A stretch of 64,000 bases of DNA from Pseudomonas sp. Q11 (GCF_024494355.1 NZ_JAKNQY010000001.1:285127-349126), one strand, 5' to 3'. Positions 27,342 to 36,770 are shown, numbered from the stretch's first letter. Program-made: numbers and translations. The notes: a model not told the origin generated them from the sequence alone.

Positions 27342-28661
27342 TTATGTTTCAACGGCGCTGACGCCCACGCCCAGCGCCTGCTGCCGATTATCGGCACGCT
27401 GTCCCAGTTGCCATCCCAGATAGGCCCACAGCAGCGCGCAGCCAGCGCCAATCAGCGCCGCCAGGCCGGTGCCCTGCCCCAGCATGTCGAGCAGGCTCTT
27501 GGCCCAACCGCTCACCGCATCACCACCGCGATAAACCACGGTGTCGATGAAGTTCTTGGCCTTGTACTTACTTTCGGCATCCAAGGGGGCAAACAGCATT
27601 TCCCTACCCGGTCGGACGAATGCGTATTCACCGATTCGTCGCACGATCATCAATGCTGCAAGCAGCGCGAAACCAGGGGCCAGCGCAAGGCCCACGAACC
27701 CGATGCACATGAGCAGCGGCACGATCGCCAGTAACGCCCGCACCCCCAGCTTCGGCGCAATGCGCCCGGTGATGAACAACTGAGACACCAGGGCGCCTGC
27801 CTGCACGATGAAGTCAATGGTGCCGAAAACCCGGACCTGCGCTTCGCGACTCGGAAAATGTTCGGCCACCAGGCGAGCCTGTTCGAAGTAGAGAAAGGTG
27901 CTGACCGTCGCCAATAACACGACGAACCCGGCAATCCCTAGCAGGTAGGGTGACTTGAGTACCGCCGTCAAACCGCTGAACGGATTGCCCTGCAGTGGCT
28001 GCCCAGGGCTTTGCGTCGGTGCCGCACCAGGCCGACCAGCCCCGCCCTTTTCGCGCCAGCCCATCAGCGCCCGCTTCAATACAAACGTGACACCGAGCAA
28101 CAGGGCCGCCAGAAACATCAACCCCGATGCGCCGATGGCATCAATGAGTGCCGCGCTCAGGGCCGGCCCCAGCAGGCCGCCGACGCTGGCGCCGGCAGCG
28201 ATGAAGGCAAATAGACGCTTGGCCTGTTCACTGTCGAATACATCCGCCATCAGGCTCCAGGCCACGGACACCACGAACAGGTTATAAACCGATATCCACA
28301 CGTAAAAAGTACGGGCCAGCCAGACGCTGTCCGATTGGAACTCGAACAGTTCAACGAACATCAGCAAGTTGATTCCGAAGAAGCCGTACACCCAATCGAC
28401 CAGACGCAGGCGCGGGACCCGGGAACTGACCCAGGCAAACAACGGAACGGCCGCCAGCATCACCAGGAAAGTGGCAGTGAACAGCCATTGCAGGTTCTCC
28501 ACGCCCGCCGCAATGCCCATCGATTCACGTATTGGGCGCAACATGAAATAGCCGGTGAAGAGGCAGAGAAACAACAAGAACCCGTACAGCGCCGGACGCA
28601 GCTCATCGTCATGGGCGTTAAGGGCGAGGCTCAGCCGATGCAAGTAGGAAGACGCACTCAT
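27342..28661 (-). CDS. ATP/ADP-translocase-like (NTP/NDP exchange) carrier
   Basis: A 439-residue protein with about 12 hydrophobic helices. The FLLFLCLFTGYFMLRPIRESMG opening and the layout of long helical pairs are characteristic of the Npt/TLC-like carriers, also often annotated as MFS. Free-living Pseudomonas strains carry such genes, but no nucleotide exchange has been inferred from sequence alone. The ATG at 28659-28661 is strongly supported by AGGAG seven bases upstream. It points toward the DoxX gene end to end. Confidence 0.65.
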   Translation of the reverse strand: MSASSYLHRLSLALNAHDDELRPALYGFLLFLCLFTGYFMLRPIRESMGIAAGVENLQWLFTATFLVMLAAVPLFAWVSSRVPRLRLVDWVYGFFGINLLMFVELFEFQSDSVWLARTFYVWISVYNLFVVSVAWSLMADVFDSEQAKRLFAFIAAGASVGGLLGPALSAALIDAIGASGLMFLAALLLGVTFVLKRALMGWREKGGAGRPGAAPTQSPGQPLQGNPFSGLTAVLKSPYLLGIAGFVVLLATVSTFLYFEQARLVAEHFPSREAQVRVFGTIDFIVQAGALVSQLFITGRIAPKLGVRALLAIVPLLMCIGFVGLALAPGFALLAALMIVRRIGEYAFVRPGREMLFAPLDAESKYKAKNFIDTVVYRGGDAVSGWAKSLLDMLGQGTGLAALIGAGCALLWAYLGWQLGQRADNRQQALGVGVSAVET

Positions 28662-28728
28662 GGAAACTCCTGAAAGGCGGCAACAGGCCAGAGTGGGCAC
28701 GGAGCGGATTGCCGTGCCCAAGGTTTGA

Positions 28729-29784
28729 TCAGCGGTAGGTGACGCCAGTCAGTCGCTCGGAGACGGTCCAGAGCCGTTCGGCATCCGCCTCATGGGTGGC
28801 GGACGGCGGCATCCTGGCGAAGCCCAGCGGGCCGCGTTTTTCCTCGTCGCCGGTCGGGCCGTAATAGGCACCGCCAACCGCCTCAGGCGCGGTGGCGGCA
28901 TACAGCGTGGGCAGCGCCCCCTGTGCGGCTGAATGGTATTCGTCGCGATCCTTGGCCCATCGCTGGCCGAACTCGCTGTTCAGACCCGGACCACGCGCGA
29001 CCAACTCAGTGACGGCGACGCCTGGATGCGCAGCGATACTGCGAATGTTCCAGCCCGCGTCTTCGCTGCGCTGCTGCAAGGCAAAAGTCCAGTGCAGGAT
29101 CGCCAGTTTGGACTGCGCGTAGGCGACCAAAGGCTGGTACTGCTGCTCGGCCTGCAGGTCGTCGAAGTTCATGGCTCCACGAGCGGCGGCGATGCTGGAA
29201 AGGCTCACCACGCGGGCGTCCTGGCTTTGACGTAACAACGGCACCAGCAGGCCGGTCAGCGCGAAGTGCCCCAGGTAGTTGGTCGCCAACTGGAGCTCGA
29301 AGCCGTCCGCGGAGGTGCCCCGCTCAGGAGGCGCCATGACGGCGGCATTGTTGATCAACACATCCAGGCGCGGCAGTCTCTGATTGAGACGCTGGGCCAG
29401 GCTGCGTACCGATGAAAGATTGGCCAGATCCACGGCCTCGAACTGCACCTTGGCGTCGGGTACGGACTTTTTGATTTGCGCGATGGCCTGCGCGCCACGC
29501 TCCGGGTTGCGCGCAGCAATGATGACGTCGGCGCCGGCCCGCGCCAGTGCCAGTGCGTCCTCGTACCCCATGCCGCTCGTGCCGCCGGTGATCAGGACAA
29601 TTCGACCTTTCTGGGACGGCATGTCGCGGGTCGACCAGTCCGGTTTCGGCGCGGCGCGACTGGACGCATCGATACTGACCGCGCTTAGCAGCACGGCACC
29701 AACGGTCAGTGTTCGAGCCAGTTTTACCAGTCGGCTCAAGGTATTCGAAAGGCCAGTTTCGGTTGCTGCAATTCTGATGCGCAT
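28729..29784 (-). CDS. short-chain dehydrogenase with N-terminal extension
   Basis: A protein of about 351 residues. The catalytic SDR domain starts near residue 60 with the cofactor motif TGGTSGMGYEDALALARAGA, then NNAAVMAPP, LSSIAAARG and the catalytic YAQSK. The pattern resembles the protochlorophyllide/retinol-dehydrogenase-like SDRs that act on lipophilic alcohols or ketones. Ahead of the domain is a hydrophobic stretch (TLTVGAVLLSAVSIDASS) that looks like a signal peptide or membrane anchor, which is unusual for a nucleotide-dependent SDR. If translation instead starts near 29619, the enzyme would be an ordinary cytoplasmic SDR. Confidence 0.75.
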   Translation of the reverse strand: MRIRIAATETGLSNTLSRLVKLARTLTVGAVLLSAVSIDASSRAAPKPDWSTRDMPSQKGRIVLITGGTSGMGYEDALALARAGADVIIAARNPERGAQAIAQIKKSVPDAKVQFEAVDLANLSSVRSLAQRLNQRLPRLDVLINNAAVMAPPERGTSADGFELQLATNYLGHFALTGLLVPLLRQSQDARVVSLSSIAAARGAMNFDDLQAEQQYQPLVAYAQSKLAILHWTFALQQRSEDAGWNIRSIAAHPGVAVTELVARGPGLNSEFGQRWAKDRDEYHSAAQGALPTLYAATAPEAVGGAYYGPTGDEEKRGPLGFARMPPSATHEADAERLWTVSERLTGVTYR

Positions 29785-29828
29785 GGTTGAGCTCTCTGTT
29801 TGGATGAAGAACCGGTACCGCAGAACGG

Positions 29829-30089
29829 TCACTGGAGCACGCACACCTCAGACTGCTTCAGAAAGCTGACGCGCTCGGTGACTCCTTGCGTATTCACGTA
29901 GGTCATCTTTGCGCGCACGACCTCGCACACCCGCGACTTCGGTTCTTCAATGCGGATGACCCTGGCGATGTCCAGCGGCATGCCATATTCGTAGGCAGGC
30001 ACATCCGCTTTCTCTTCGGCAAACAGCGGCAAACCGCTCAGAGTGGTGAATGCCAGAAGACTGGCGATCGACACGTTTCGAATGTTCAT
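29829..30089 (-). CDS. DUF2790 small periplasmic protein
   Basis: An 86-residue exported protein with a signal peptide (about 1-24, ending LPLFAEE). The DUF2790 core reads YEYGMPLDIARVI, CEVVRAKMTYVN and a C-terminal KQSEVC, leaving two conserved cysteines likely to form a disulfide. GGAG lies six bases before the ATG. These small proteins are abundant in Pseudomonas and often lie near metal- or stress-responsive genes; their function is unknown. A TGACA-N6-TGTCA repeat lies just upstream, at 30169-30184. Confidence 0.82.
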   Translation of the reverse strand: MNIRNVSIASLLAFTTLSGLPLFAEEKADVPAYEYGMPLDIARVIRIEEPKSRVCEVVRAKMTYVNTQGVTERVSFLKQSEVCVLQ

Positions 30090-30168
30090 AGTGGACTCCA
30101 CGACTGTCCTTACCGGGATGGTCGTAGCACTCTAGGGAGGGGAGCCTGACGTCAAGGTGACTGCTGAC

Positions 30169-30184
30169 TGACAGGAAGATGTCA
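30169..30184. promoter_or_regulatory. TGACA-N6-TGTCA inverted repeat upstream of the DUF2790 gene
   Basis: A five-base dyad lies 80-95 bases upstream of the DUF2790 start. It resembles CusR/CopR-type half-sites (TGACA / TGTCA) but has a six-base spacer instead of four. A separate TGACGTCA palindrome lies at 30148-30155. Regulation by the adjacent CopRS-like system is inference. Confidence 0.3.
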
Positions 30185-30222
30185 AACGCCGGCGAGCCAC
30201 GCCGGCCATCGGGTGATGGCGA

Positions 30223-31608
30223 CTAGCGGGCTGCCTGGCTGGTCAGGGAAAATCCAAAGGTATTGAAGCCATTTTTGCTGTGGGCGAACACACGTCCACC
30301 GTGCATGGACGCTACTGCGCGCACAATGGACAGGCCCAGGCCATGGTGCGCGTCGCTTCGCGCCCGGGCGACATCGGCGCGATAGAAGCGCTCGAACAAG
30401 TGCTGCAGGTGCACGTCGTCAATGGGCTCACCGGCATTGGAAACGCTCACCCTGGCCTGCACGCCATGGCGTTCCAGGCCTACAGTGATGGTGCTCTGCG
30501 GCACCGCGTATCGCGCCGCGTTCTGCAGCAGATTGGCCAAAGAACGGTGAAAAAGGCGTCGGTCGATGCATACGCGCATGTCGCCGTTGATCACCACGTG
30601 CAGCTGTTTGTCGTGCAAGACGGGCTCCAGGTATTCCACCGTCTTTGACGCCTCCTCGTAGAGCGAGACATCACTGAGCTCGGTTGCACGCTGCCCGCTT
30701 TCAGCACCTGCCAGGAACAGCATGTCATTGACGATGGTGCCCATGCGTTCAAGCTCTTCCAGATTCGATTGCAGCAGATCCTGAAGCTCAGCCACATCAC
30801 GCCCGTGCGCCAACGCGACCTGGGTCTGCCCGATCAGATTGGTCAGCGGTGTTCGCAACTCATGGGCCACATTGGCGTTGAACCCTTCGAGCTGGCACCA
30901 GGCGGCCTCCTGGCGAGCCAGGGCGCCGTTGAACGACACCGCCAACTCCTGCAATTCGCCAGGCAGCGACTCGGTGTCCAGTCGCTGCTTCGAATCCCCC
31001 GGCGGCAGGCTGTTGGCCTGACGGCTCAGCCGCCTGACCGGCCCCAGGCCGAAACGCGCGATCCAGTAACCCAGCAGCGCGACCAGTACGACGCCCAGCG
31101 CCGAAGTCAGGATCAGTGTCCTGGTGAAATGGTCCAGGGTCTTCATGAATGGCGTTGAATCGAGCCCCACGATAAAGCGCAACTCCGGGCGATTACCCAT
31201 GGCGGAGATGGTCTTGACTTGCAGCACCATGGGACGATGCCGGTCGGGTATCGCCATGCTGAAGAATCCATCCGGGCGCTTGGACCAATCCTGGCCGTCC
31301 GGCATCGCCCCGCCATAGCTGTAGGCCGGGTCGTCAACCAGGACCCAATAACGCACCCGCTCATCCGTGGGCGTCAGGCCATCCAGCTTTTCACGCAAGC
31401 CGACCCAAAACGCCGGCGAATCGTATTTTGCGAGCACGGGATCAAGTACGGAATGGCGCAGGATCAACTCGTTTTGCATCTGATCTTCGAGCGATGTCTT
31501 CAAGGAACAGCGCAGCAGCGTCGCGCTGATCGCGGTGATCGCGGTGATCAGCATGACCGAAAGCGCAAACATCAGGGCGAGCCGCTTGGCTATTGATCCT
31601 TTCATCAT
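30223..31608 (-). CDS. heavy-metal-type sensor histidine kinase (CopS/CusS-like)
   Basis: A 461-residue membrane kinase. TM1 is at about 11-32, followed by a periplasmic sensor region to about 163. TM2 is at about 165-185, then a HAMP domain (FGLGPVRRLSRQANSLPPGD). The HisKA box NVAHELRTPL carries His249, followed by a HATPase with HRSLANLLQNAARYA and HHGLGLSIV. The architecture matches the CztS/SilS/CopS heavy-metal sensor family. The periplasmic part shows no obvious His-rich copper motif, so the ligand is open. It overlaps the response regulator gene by ATGA. Confidence 0.87.
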   Translation of the reverse strand: MMKGSIAKRLALMFALSVMLITAITAISATLLRCSLKTSLEDQMQNELILRHSVLDPVLAKYDSPAFWVGLREKLDGLTPTDERVRYWVLVDDPAYSYGGAMPDGQDWSKRPDGFFSMAIPDRHRPMVLQVKTISAMGNRPELRFIVGLDSTPFMKTLDHFTRTLILTSALGVVLVALLGYWIARFGLGPVRRLSRQANSLPPGDSKQRLDTESLPGELQELAVSFNGALARQEAAWCQLEGFNANVAHELRTPLTNLIGQTQVALAHGRDVAELQDLLQSNLEELERMGTIVNDMLFLAGAESGQRATELSDVSLYEEASKTVEYLEPVLHDKQLHVVINGDMRVCIDRRLFHRSLANLLQNAARYAVPQSTITVGLERHGVQARVSVSNAGEPIDDVHLQHLFERFYRADVARARSDAHHGLGLSIVRAVASMHGGRVFAHSKNGFNTFGFSLTSQAAR

Positions 31609-32309
31609 GGCGTACCATTTTGTCTGCCATCGGCTTCACGGCTTTCCAGTACATAGCCCATGCCACGGACGGTATGCAGCAGCTTGCGTGGATAAGGCGC
31701 ATCCACTTTAGCTCGCACACGCTTGATCGCAACTTCGACCACGTTGGCATCACTGTCGAAATTCATGTCCCAGACCTGCTCGGCAATCATCAGTTTGGAA
31801 AGGATCTCTCCCTGGTGCCGCGCCAGAAGGCTCAACAGACAGAACTCCTTGGCCGTCAGGTCCAGCCGCAGCCCGGCCCTGGTCACCTTTCGCGCTTGCA
31901 GGTCGACCTCCAGGTCGTCGATGCGCAGATGGGTCAGGTCAGCCGTGTCCGCGGTGCGACGACGGATCAATGCCTGGACGCGCGCGACCAGCTCGGCAAA
32001 GGAAAAGGGTTTGCCGAGGTAGTCATCAGCGCCCTCTCGCAGGCCCCTTACGCGATCATCCACCGTCCCCCTGGCCGACAACATGATGACCGGGGTTTTC
32101 TTCTGCTGGCGCAAGCCCTCCAGTACGCCATAACCGTCCTTGCCCGGTAACATGACATCCAGGATCACGACGTCATATTCCATTTCCAGCGCGTAGTGCA
32201 GCCCATCGATGCCGTTACTCGCCACATCAACAATGTAGCCGAGCTCACTCAGGCCACGATGCACATAGGAGGACGTCTTTTCTTCGTCCTCGACGATGAG
32301 CAAGCGCAT
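31605..32309 (-). CDS. OmpR-family response regulator (CopR/CusR-like)
   Basis: A protein of about 234 residues. The receiver domain carries phospho-acceptor Asp51 in VVILDVMLPGKDGY and the conserved KPFSFAEL lysine. The C-terminal winged helix contains LTAKEFCLLSLLARHQGEILSKLMIAEQVWDMNFDSDANVVEVAIKRVRAK, diagnostic of the heavy-metal response regulators (WDMNFDSDTNVV type). The ATG at 32307-32309 starts the domain properly; the longer upstream frame is not needed. A CusR/CopR-like box at 32453-32468 lies in its promoter region. Confidence 0.9.
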   Translation of the reverse strand: MRLLIVEDEEKTSSYVHRGLSELGYIVDVASNGIDGLHYALEMEYDVVILDVMLPGKDGYGVLEGLRQQKKTPVIMLSARGTVDDRVRGLREGADDYLGKPFSFAELVARVQALIRRRTADTADLTHLRIDDLEVDLQARKVTRAGLRLDLTAKEFCLLSLLARHQGEILSKLMIAEQVWDMNFDSDANVVEVAIKRVRAKVDAPYPRKLLHTVRGMGYVLESREADGRQNGTP

Positions 32310-32452
32310 CAGGTAATTCCTCTCGAGAAGCGGGACAACCAGGCAAACACAGGGGCCCAGGTTTGCATTATTTTTGCACAGGACCGGCAAGGTAGCCTGT
32401 AGGTACCACCCGCCAGTCTAGACAATCAAGGTGTCCGCAAACTGACCGCTTC

Positions 32453-32468
32453 CTGACATTCTTGTCAG
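32453..32468. promoter_or_regulatory. candidate CopR/CusR-type box
   Basis: CTGACATTCTTGTCAG is a 6-bp inverted repeat with a 4-base centre. It matches the TGACAnnnnTGTCA core spacing of CusR/CopR boxes. A further half-site CTGACAAG follows at 32475-32482. It lies upstream of the response regulator gene and just beyond the end of the RND gene, which suggests autoregulation. Confidence 0.5.
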
Positions 32469-32487
32469 AATAGCCTGACAAGCATGC

Positions 32488-35400
32488 TCAAAGGGCTGCG
32501 CAGGTGGCCCGTTCGGATCCCTTGGGTGTGTGTGGGCGGATCCACCGCTGGACATCATCCAGGCAGGTAAACACCACCGGTACCACCAGCAGGCTCAGCA
32601 ACGTCGAAGTCACCAGCCCCCCCAGCACCACGATGGCCATTGGCGCCCGAAAACCCGGATCGGCGCCCCAGCCTAGCGCGATCGGCATCATGCCCGCCCC
32701 CATTGCCACCGTCGTCATGATGATGGGCCGGACCCGCTTGCTGCAGGCGTCGATGATCGCGTCCCAGCGATCCAGGCCATGGTGGCGGCGCGCCAGAATG
32801 ATGTAGTCGATCAGCAGGATCGAGTTCTTCGTCGCAATCCCCATCAGCATGATCAGGCCGATCATCGATGGCATCGACAGCGCCGACTGGCTGGCGAAAA
32901 GCGCCAGGATCGCACCGGGAACGCAGAGCACGAGTGCGACGAGGACCGTCAGCGGTTGCACGAAATCCTTGAGCAACAACACCAGCACCATGTAGATGCA
33001 CAACACGCCCGTCAGCATGGCGATACCGAAACCCGAGGCAAGCTCGCCCATTGCTTCGGCATCCCCCCTGGATGTCTGCACAACACCCGGCGGCAGGTCC
33101 CGCAAACTCGGCAGCGAAAGCACAGCCTGCTCGATGTCACCCAGCGGTTGGCCGTTCGTCTCGATTTCGAAATTGATGTTGCGCATGCGGTCGTAACGCA
33201 CAATTTGCGCCGAGCCACTCCCGACTTCGAGGGTCGCGACGCTTTCCAACGGTACCGGGCCACGAGCGCCGGTTACCGGCAGACGCTTGAGTAGCTCGAT
33301 GTCCTGACGAGCGGCAGCGGACAGGCGCACGACAATCGGCACTTGCCGCTCGCTGAAATTGAGCTTGGCCAGCTCCTGGTCATAGTCGCCAAGCGTGGCA
33401 ACACGCAGCGTGTCAGCGATGTCCGCCGATGTCACGCCAAGGTCGGCCGCGCGCGCAAAGTCGGGCCGCACGATCAGTTCGGGACGTACCAGGCTGGCGT
33501 TCGAGGTGACCGCGCCAATCTGCGGGAGGGTACGCAACTCCCGCTCCACCTTCTGCGCGTGTCGGGCGAGCGCCGGACCCTCCTCGCCGGCGAGAACAAG
33601 CTGGTAGCTTTCCGACTCGTCCATTGCGACCTTGACACGCGCGCCGGGAAGGATGGCGAGTGCCTCACGCAGCTGGTTTTCGATCTGCTGCTTGCTCAGC
33701 CCGGGTCGGTCATTGCGGTGCGTCAGTTCAAGGGTCAAGACGGCCGTACGAACATTGGCGCCGGAACTGTCGGATTGCTCGGTCGGGTCGGCCGCAGCAT
33801 TGCCAGCGCCGATGGCGGTATAAACCTTCTTCACATGCCGGTTTTGCTCGGCAATTCCTCGTGCCCGTTCGGCAAGCAGCAGCGTGTCATTCAGCTTGCT
33901 GCCGGGGGCGAGCGTCAGCGTCACTTGCGTGTGCCAGTCGTCGTCGGGTGGAATGAAGGTGCTCGGCAGCAATGGTGCAAGCAGCAGCGCGCCGACAAAA
34001 AACAGCGCCGCGGTGGCGAGCGTCAATACGCGATGGCCCAGGCACCAACGTACCCAGCACAGATACACGCTCACCCATCGTGACTTCTGGTGGGGTGGGT
34101 GCTTCGGTGTACGGAGCAGGTAGGCCGACATCATCGGCGTCAGCAGGCGAGCCACCACCAGGGAGAAGAACACAGCGGTCGCCGCCGTCCAGCCGAATTG
34201 AACGAAGAACTGACCGACAGTGCCGCTCATAAATGCGGTGGGCAGGAACACAGCGATGAGCGTGAACGTCGTGGCAATCACCGCCAACCCGATTTCGTCG
34301 GCAGCGTCCATGGCGGCCTGATAGGGTTTCTTACCCATCTGCAGATGGCGTCCGATGTTCTCGACTTCGACGATGGCATCGTCCACCAGAACGCCGATCA
34401 CCAACGACAGTGACAGCAGCGTTACGGTGTTGAGGGTGAACCCCATCCAGTGCATCACGGCGAATGTCGGTATCGCCGAGAGAGGCAAAGCGACGGCCGA
34501 AACGAACGTCGCCCGCCAGTCCCGCAGAAACAGGAACACCACCAGCACCGCAAGCGCTGCCCCCTCGTAGAGCAAATGCAACGACCCGTCGTAGTTCTCG
34601 ATCACCGGATCGACCCAGTTGAACGCCTGAGCAATGACGATACCGGGATGTCGGGCAATGAGCGTATCGAGCGCTGCGCGTACCCCTTTGTCGACGTCCA
34701 CTTCACCGGCCCCTCTTGCACGGGCGATTTCAAAACCGACCACCGGCTTGCCGTTCAGCAGCGCCGCCGAGCGCGGTTCGGCGACGGTATCGGAGACAGT
34801 ACCGACCTGGTCGAGCCGAATGCGCCGGCCATCGCTCAACGTGATCTCAAGCGCGGCAACCTCTTGCGCCGACTGCACGGTGGCGATGGTGCGCACTGTC
34901 TGCTCGACATCGCCCAGCTCGACCCTGCCGCCCGATACCTCTTGCTGGACGCGGCGCAGTTGACGAGAGATGTCCAAGGCCGAGGTGTTCAGGGCCAGAA
35001 GGCGAACCGGGTCCAGATCGATGCGTATTTCCCGGGTTACACCACCGACACGTGTGACTGCACCGACCCCGGGAACCGCCAGCAAGGTTTTGCTGAGGGT
35101 GTTGTCAACGAACCACGACAGTGACTCAGCCTCCATGTGGCTCGCGGAAACTGTGTAAGTCAGGATCGGAGAACTGACAAAGTCGACTTTTCTGATCACC
35201 GGGTCGCGCAAATCGGCCGGGAGATCGGCCCGTACCCGTGAAACCGCGTCGCGCACGTCATCGAGCGCTTCCTGCAGCGGTTTCTCCAGGCGAAACTCGA
35301 CCGTGACTTGCGCATTGCCATCCGTCAACGTGCTCTGAATGTGCTTGACGCCCTGCACCGTCGCCAGGGAGTCCTCGATCCTGCGGACGACATCATTCTC

Positions 35401-35583
35401 CAGTTGTACGGGCGAAGCCCCTGGCAGCTCGACCGAGACGGTGACCATGGGAAAATCGATGTCGGGGAAGTTCTGGACCTTCATCGCCCGAAAACCCATC
35501 AGGCCTGCAAATGTCAGCAAGATAAACAACAGGATTGACGGCGTCGGATTGCGAATCGCCCACGACGATACATTAAGCCTCAT
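32488..35583 (-). CDS. RND multidrug efflux permease (HAE1/AcrB family)
   Basis: A 1031-residue inner-membrane pump with 12 transmembrane helices and two large periplasmic loops. TM4 carries the proton-relay acidic pair in VIGVLVDDAIVEVENI, typical of the HAE1 multidrug group rather than of CzcA metal pumps. Other family segments include FPDIDFPMVTVSVELPGASP near 38 and GIATKNSILLIDYI in the second half. It overlaps the adaptor gene by ATGA. No outer-membrane factor gene follows, so it must borrow one. The substrate cannot be read from sequence. Confidence 0.9.
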   Translation of the reverse strand: MRLNVSSWAIRNPTPSILLFILLTFAGLMGFRAMKVQNFPDIDFPMVTVSVELPGASPVQLENDVVRRIEDSLATVQGVKHIQSTLTDGNAQVTVEFRLEKPLQEALDDVRDAVSRVRADLPADLRDPVIRKVDFVSSPILTYTVSASHMEAESLSWFVDNTLSKTLLAVPGVGAVTRVGGVTREIRIDLDPVRLLALNTSALDISRQLRRVQQEVSGGRVELGDVEQTVRTIATVQSAQEVAALEITLSDGRRIRLDQVGTVSDTVAEPRSAALLNGKPVVGFEIARARGAGEVDVDKGVRAALDTLIARHPGIVIAQAFNWVDPVIENYDGSLHLLYEGAALAVLVVFLFLRDWRATFVSAVALPLSAIPTFAVMHWMGFTLNTVTLLSLSLVIGVLVDDAIVEVENIGRHLQMGKKPYQAAMDAADEIGLAVIATTFTLIAVFLPTAFMSGTVGQFFVQFGWTAATAVFFSLVVARLLTPMMSAYLLRTPKHPPHQKSRWVSVYLCWVRWCLGHRVLTLATAALFFVGALLLAPLLPSTFIPPDDDWHTQVTLTLAPGSKLNDTLLLAERARGIAEQNRHVKKVYTAIGAGNAAADPTEQSDSSGANVRTAVLTLELTHRNDRPGLSKQQIENQLREALAILPGARVKVAMDESESYQLVLAGEEGPALARHAQKVERELRTLPQIGAVTSNASLVRPELIVRPDFARAADLGVTSADIADTLRVATLGDYDQELAKLNFSERQVPIVVRLSAAARQDIELLKRLPVTGARGPVPLESVATLEVGSGSAQIVRYDRMRNINFEIETNGQPLGDIEQAVLSLPSLRDLPPGVVQTSRGDAEAMGELASGFGIAMLTGVLCIYMVLVLLLKDFVQPLTVLVALVLCVPGAILALFASQSALSMPSMIGLIMLMGIATKNSILLIDYIILARRHHGLDRWDAIIDACSKRVRPIIMTTVAMGAGMMPIALGWGADPGFRAPMAIVVLGGLVTSTLLSLLVVPVVFTCLDDVQRWIRPHTPKGSERATCAAL

Positions 35584-36770
35584 GGCGCGCTCCGGCTCAC
35601 TTCGCTGACGACAACCGAGCCGGAACCGGACGCTGCTCGCGCCGGCTCCACGGCGGGCGGTTCCTGGACGACCCGGACCAGATCGCCATCGCTGAGAAAG
35701 CCAACGCCGGCCACGACCACCTGGGCCGTCGCATCGATCCCGCCGCTGATTGCGATGCGATCCCCGGCACGCGGCCCCACCGTCACCCGTTTCTGGACAA
35801 CCCTGGATGTCGGCCCTACTTGCAATACATAACTGAAACCGTCGCGTTGCAACACGGCACTCTGCGGTAACGTCAACAGGCGCGCCACGCCAACTTCAAA
35901 ATCGCCCTGAGCAAACATGCCGGCACGCGCCGCGCCGTCCGCAGGCAGGTCGACGAACACCAAGCCGTTGCGGGTTTGCATATCGACCATGGGCGCGACC
36001 CTTCGCAGCGTGCCTTCGACTGGCGCGCCGCTGGCGAGGGTCACCCGTGCAGGCTGACCCGGCTTGAGTTTCACCAGCTCAGATGCCGCGACTTCTGCGC
36101 GCCACTCAAGTCGCGCGTTACGAATCAGACGAAACAGCTCTTCACCGGCAGGCAGTACGGCGCCAACCGTTGCGCTGCGGGCCGAAATCACGCCGTCGTC
36201 GGGCGCCAACACCCGAGTCTGGGCGAGGCGCAGGTGCTGCACCCTCTCCACCGCCCTGCTCGCTTTGAGTCGCGCGTGAGCCGTACGCTCTGCCGTCACG
36301 TACTGGTGAATCTGCTGGGCCGACAGCGCGCCGTCGGCTTGCAGCTCCCGGGCACGCTGGGCGTTGGCGGCGGCTTCAGCGAGTGTCGCACGCGCTTCGG
36401 CGGTCGCGGCGCGACTTTGCGACAGCTCGGCGGCCACCGTGTCAGATGCGAACACGGCGAGCACCTCGCCCCGCCGAACCAGGTCGCCGACATTCACTTT
36501 GACCTCGGCCAGTCGCAGACCATCCGCCTCGGTCCCGACACTGGCTTCCTGCCAAGCCATGATGTTGCCGTTTGCGCGGACCCGGATCGGTAGCATGGCC
36601 GGCTGGAGCGTCGTGACGGTCACCGTGAGCGCCGGCCTGGGCGACGCTTGCCCCTTACCGCGGTCGTGCGCCTCATTCGTGGGCCAGACTGCCAGCGCTG
36701 TCATCGCGCCAATGATTGAGCAAAGCGTCGTCACGACAATCAGTAACGTGTGCCGTGTTTTTCTTTTCAT
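35580..36770 (-). CDS. RND periplasmic adaptor (membrane fusion protein)
   Basis: A protein of about 396 residues with an N-terminal membrane anchor/signal (TLLIVVTTLCSIIGAMTALAVW). A split lipoyl domain follows (GNIMAWQEASVGTEADGLRLAEVKVNVGDLVRRGEVLAV), then an alpha-hairpin of coiled-coil heptads (about 110-180), and a beta-barrel and membrane-proximal domain (LPQSAVLQRDGFSYVLQV). It bridges the RND pump to an outer-membrane channel. The inner ATG at 36770 is chosen over a TTG seven codons upstream. It is the first gene of the leftward adaptor-pump operon. Confidence 0.88.
   Translation of the reverse strand: MKRKTRHTLLIVVTTLCSIIGAMTALAVWPTNEAHDRGKGQASPRPALTVTVTTLQPAMLPIRVRANGNIMAWQEASVGTEADGLRLAEVKVNVGDLVRRGEVLAVFASDTVAAELSQSRAATAEARATLAEAAANAQRARELQADGALSAQQIHQYVTAERTAHARLKASRAVERVQHLRLAQTRVLAPDDGVISARSATVGAVLPAGEELFRLIRNARLEWRAEVAASELVKLKPGQPARVTLASGAPVEGTLRRVAPMVDMQTRNGLVFVDLPADGAARAGMFAQGDFEVGVARLLTLPQSAVLQRDGFSYVLQVGPTSRVVQKRVTVGPRAGDRIAISGGIDATAQVVVAGVGFLSDGDLVRVVQEPPAVEPARAASGSGSVVVSEVSRSAP

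Noticed and set aside
32488..35583. Assigning the RND pump to the CzcA heavy-metal group because of the neighbouring CopRS-like genes
   Set aside because: TM4 reads GVLVDDAIVEVENI, as in HAE1 drug pumps.
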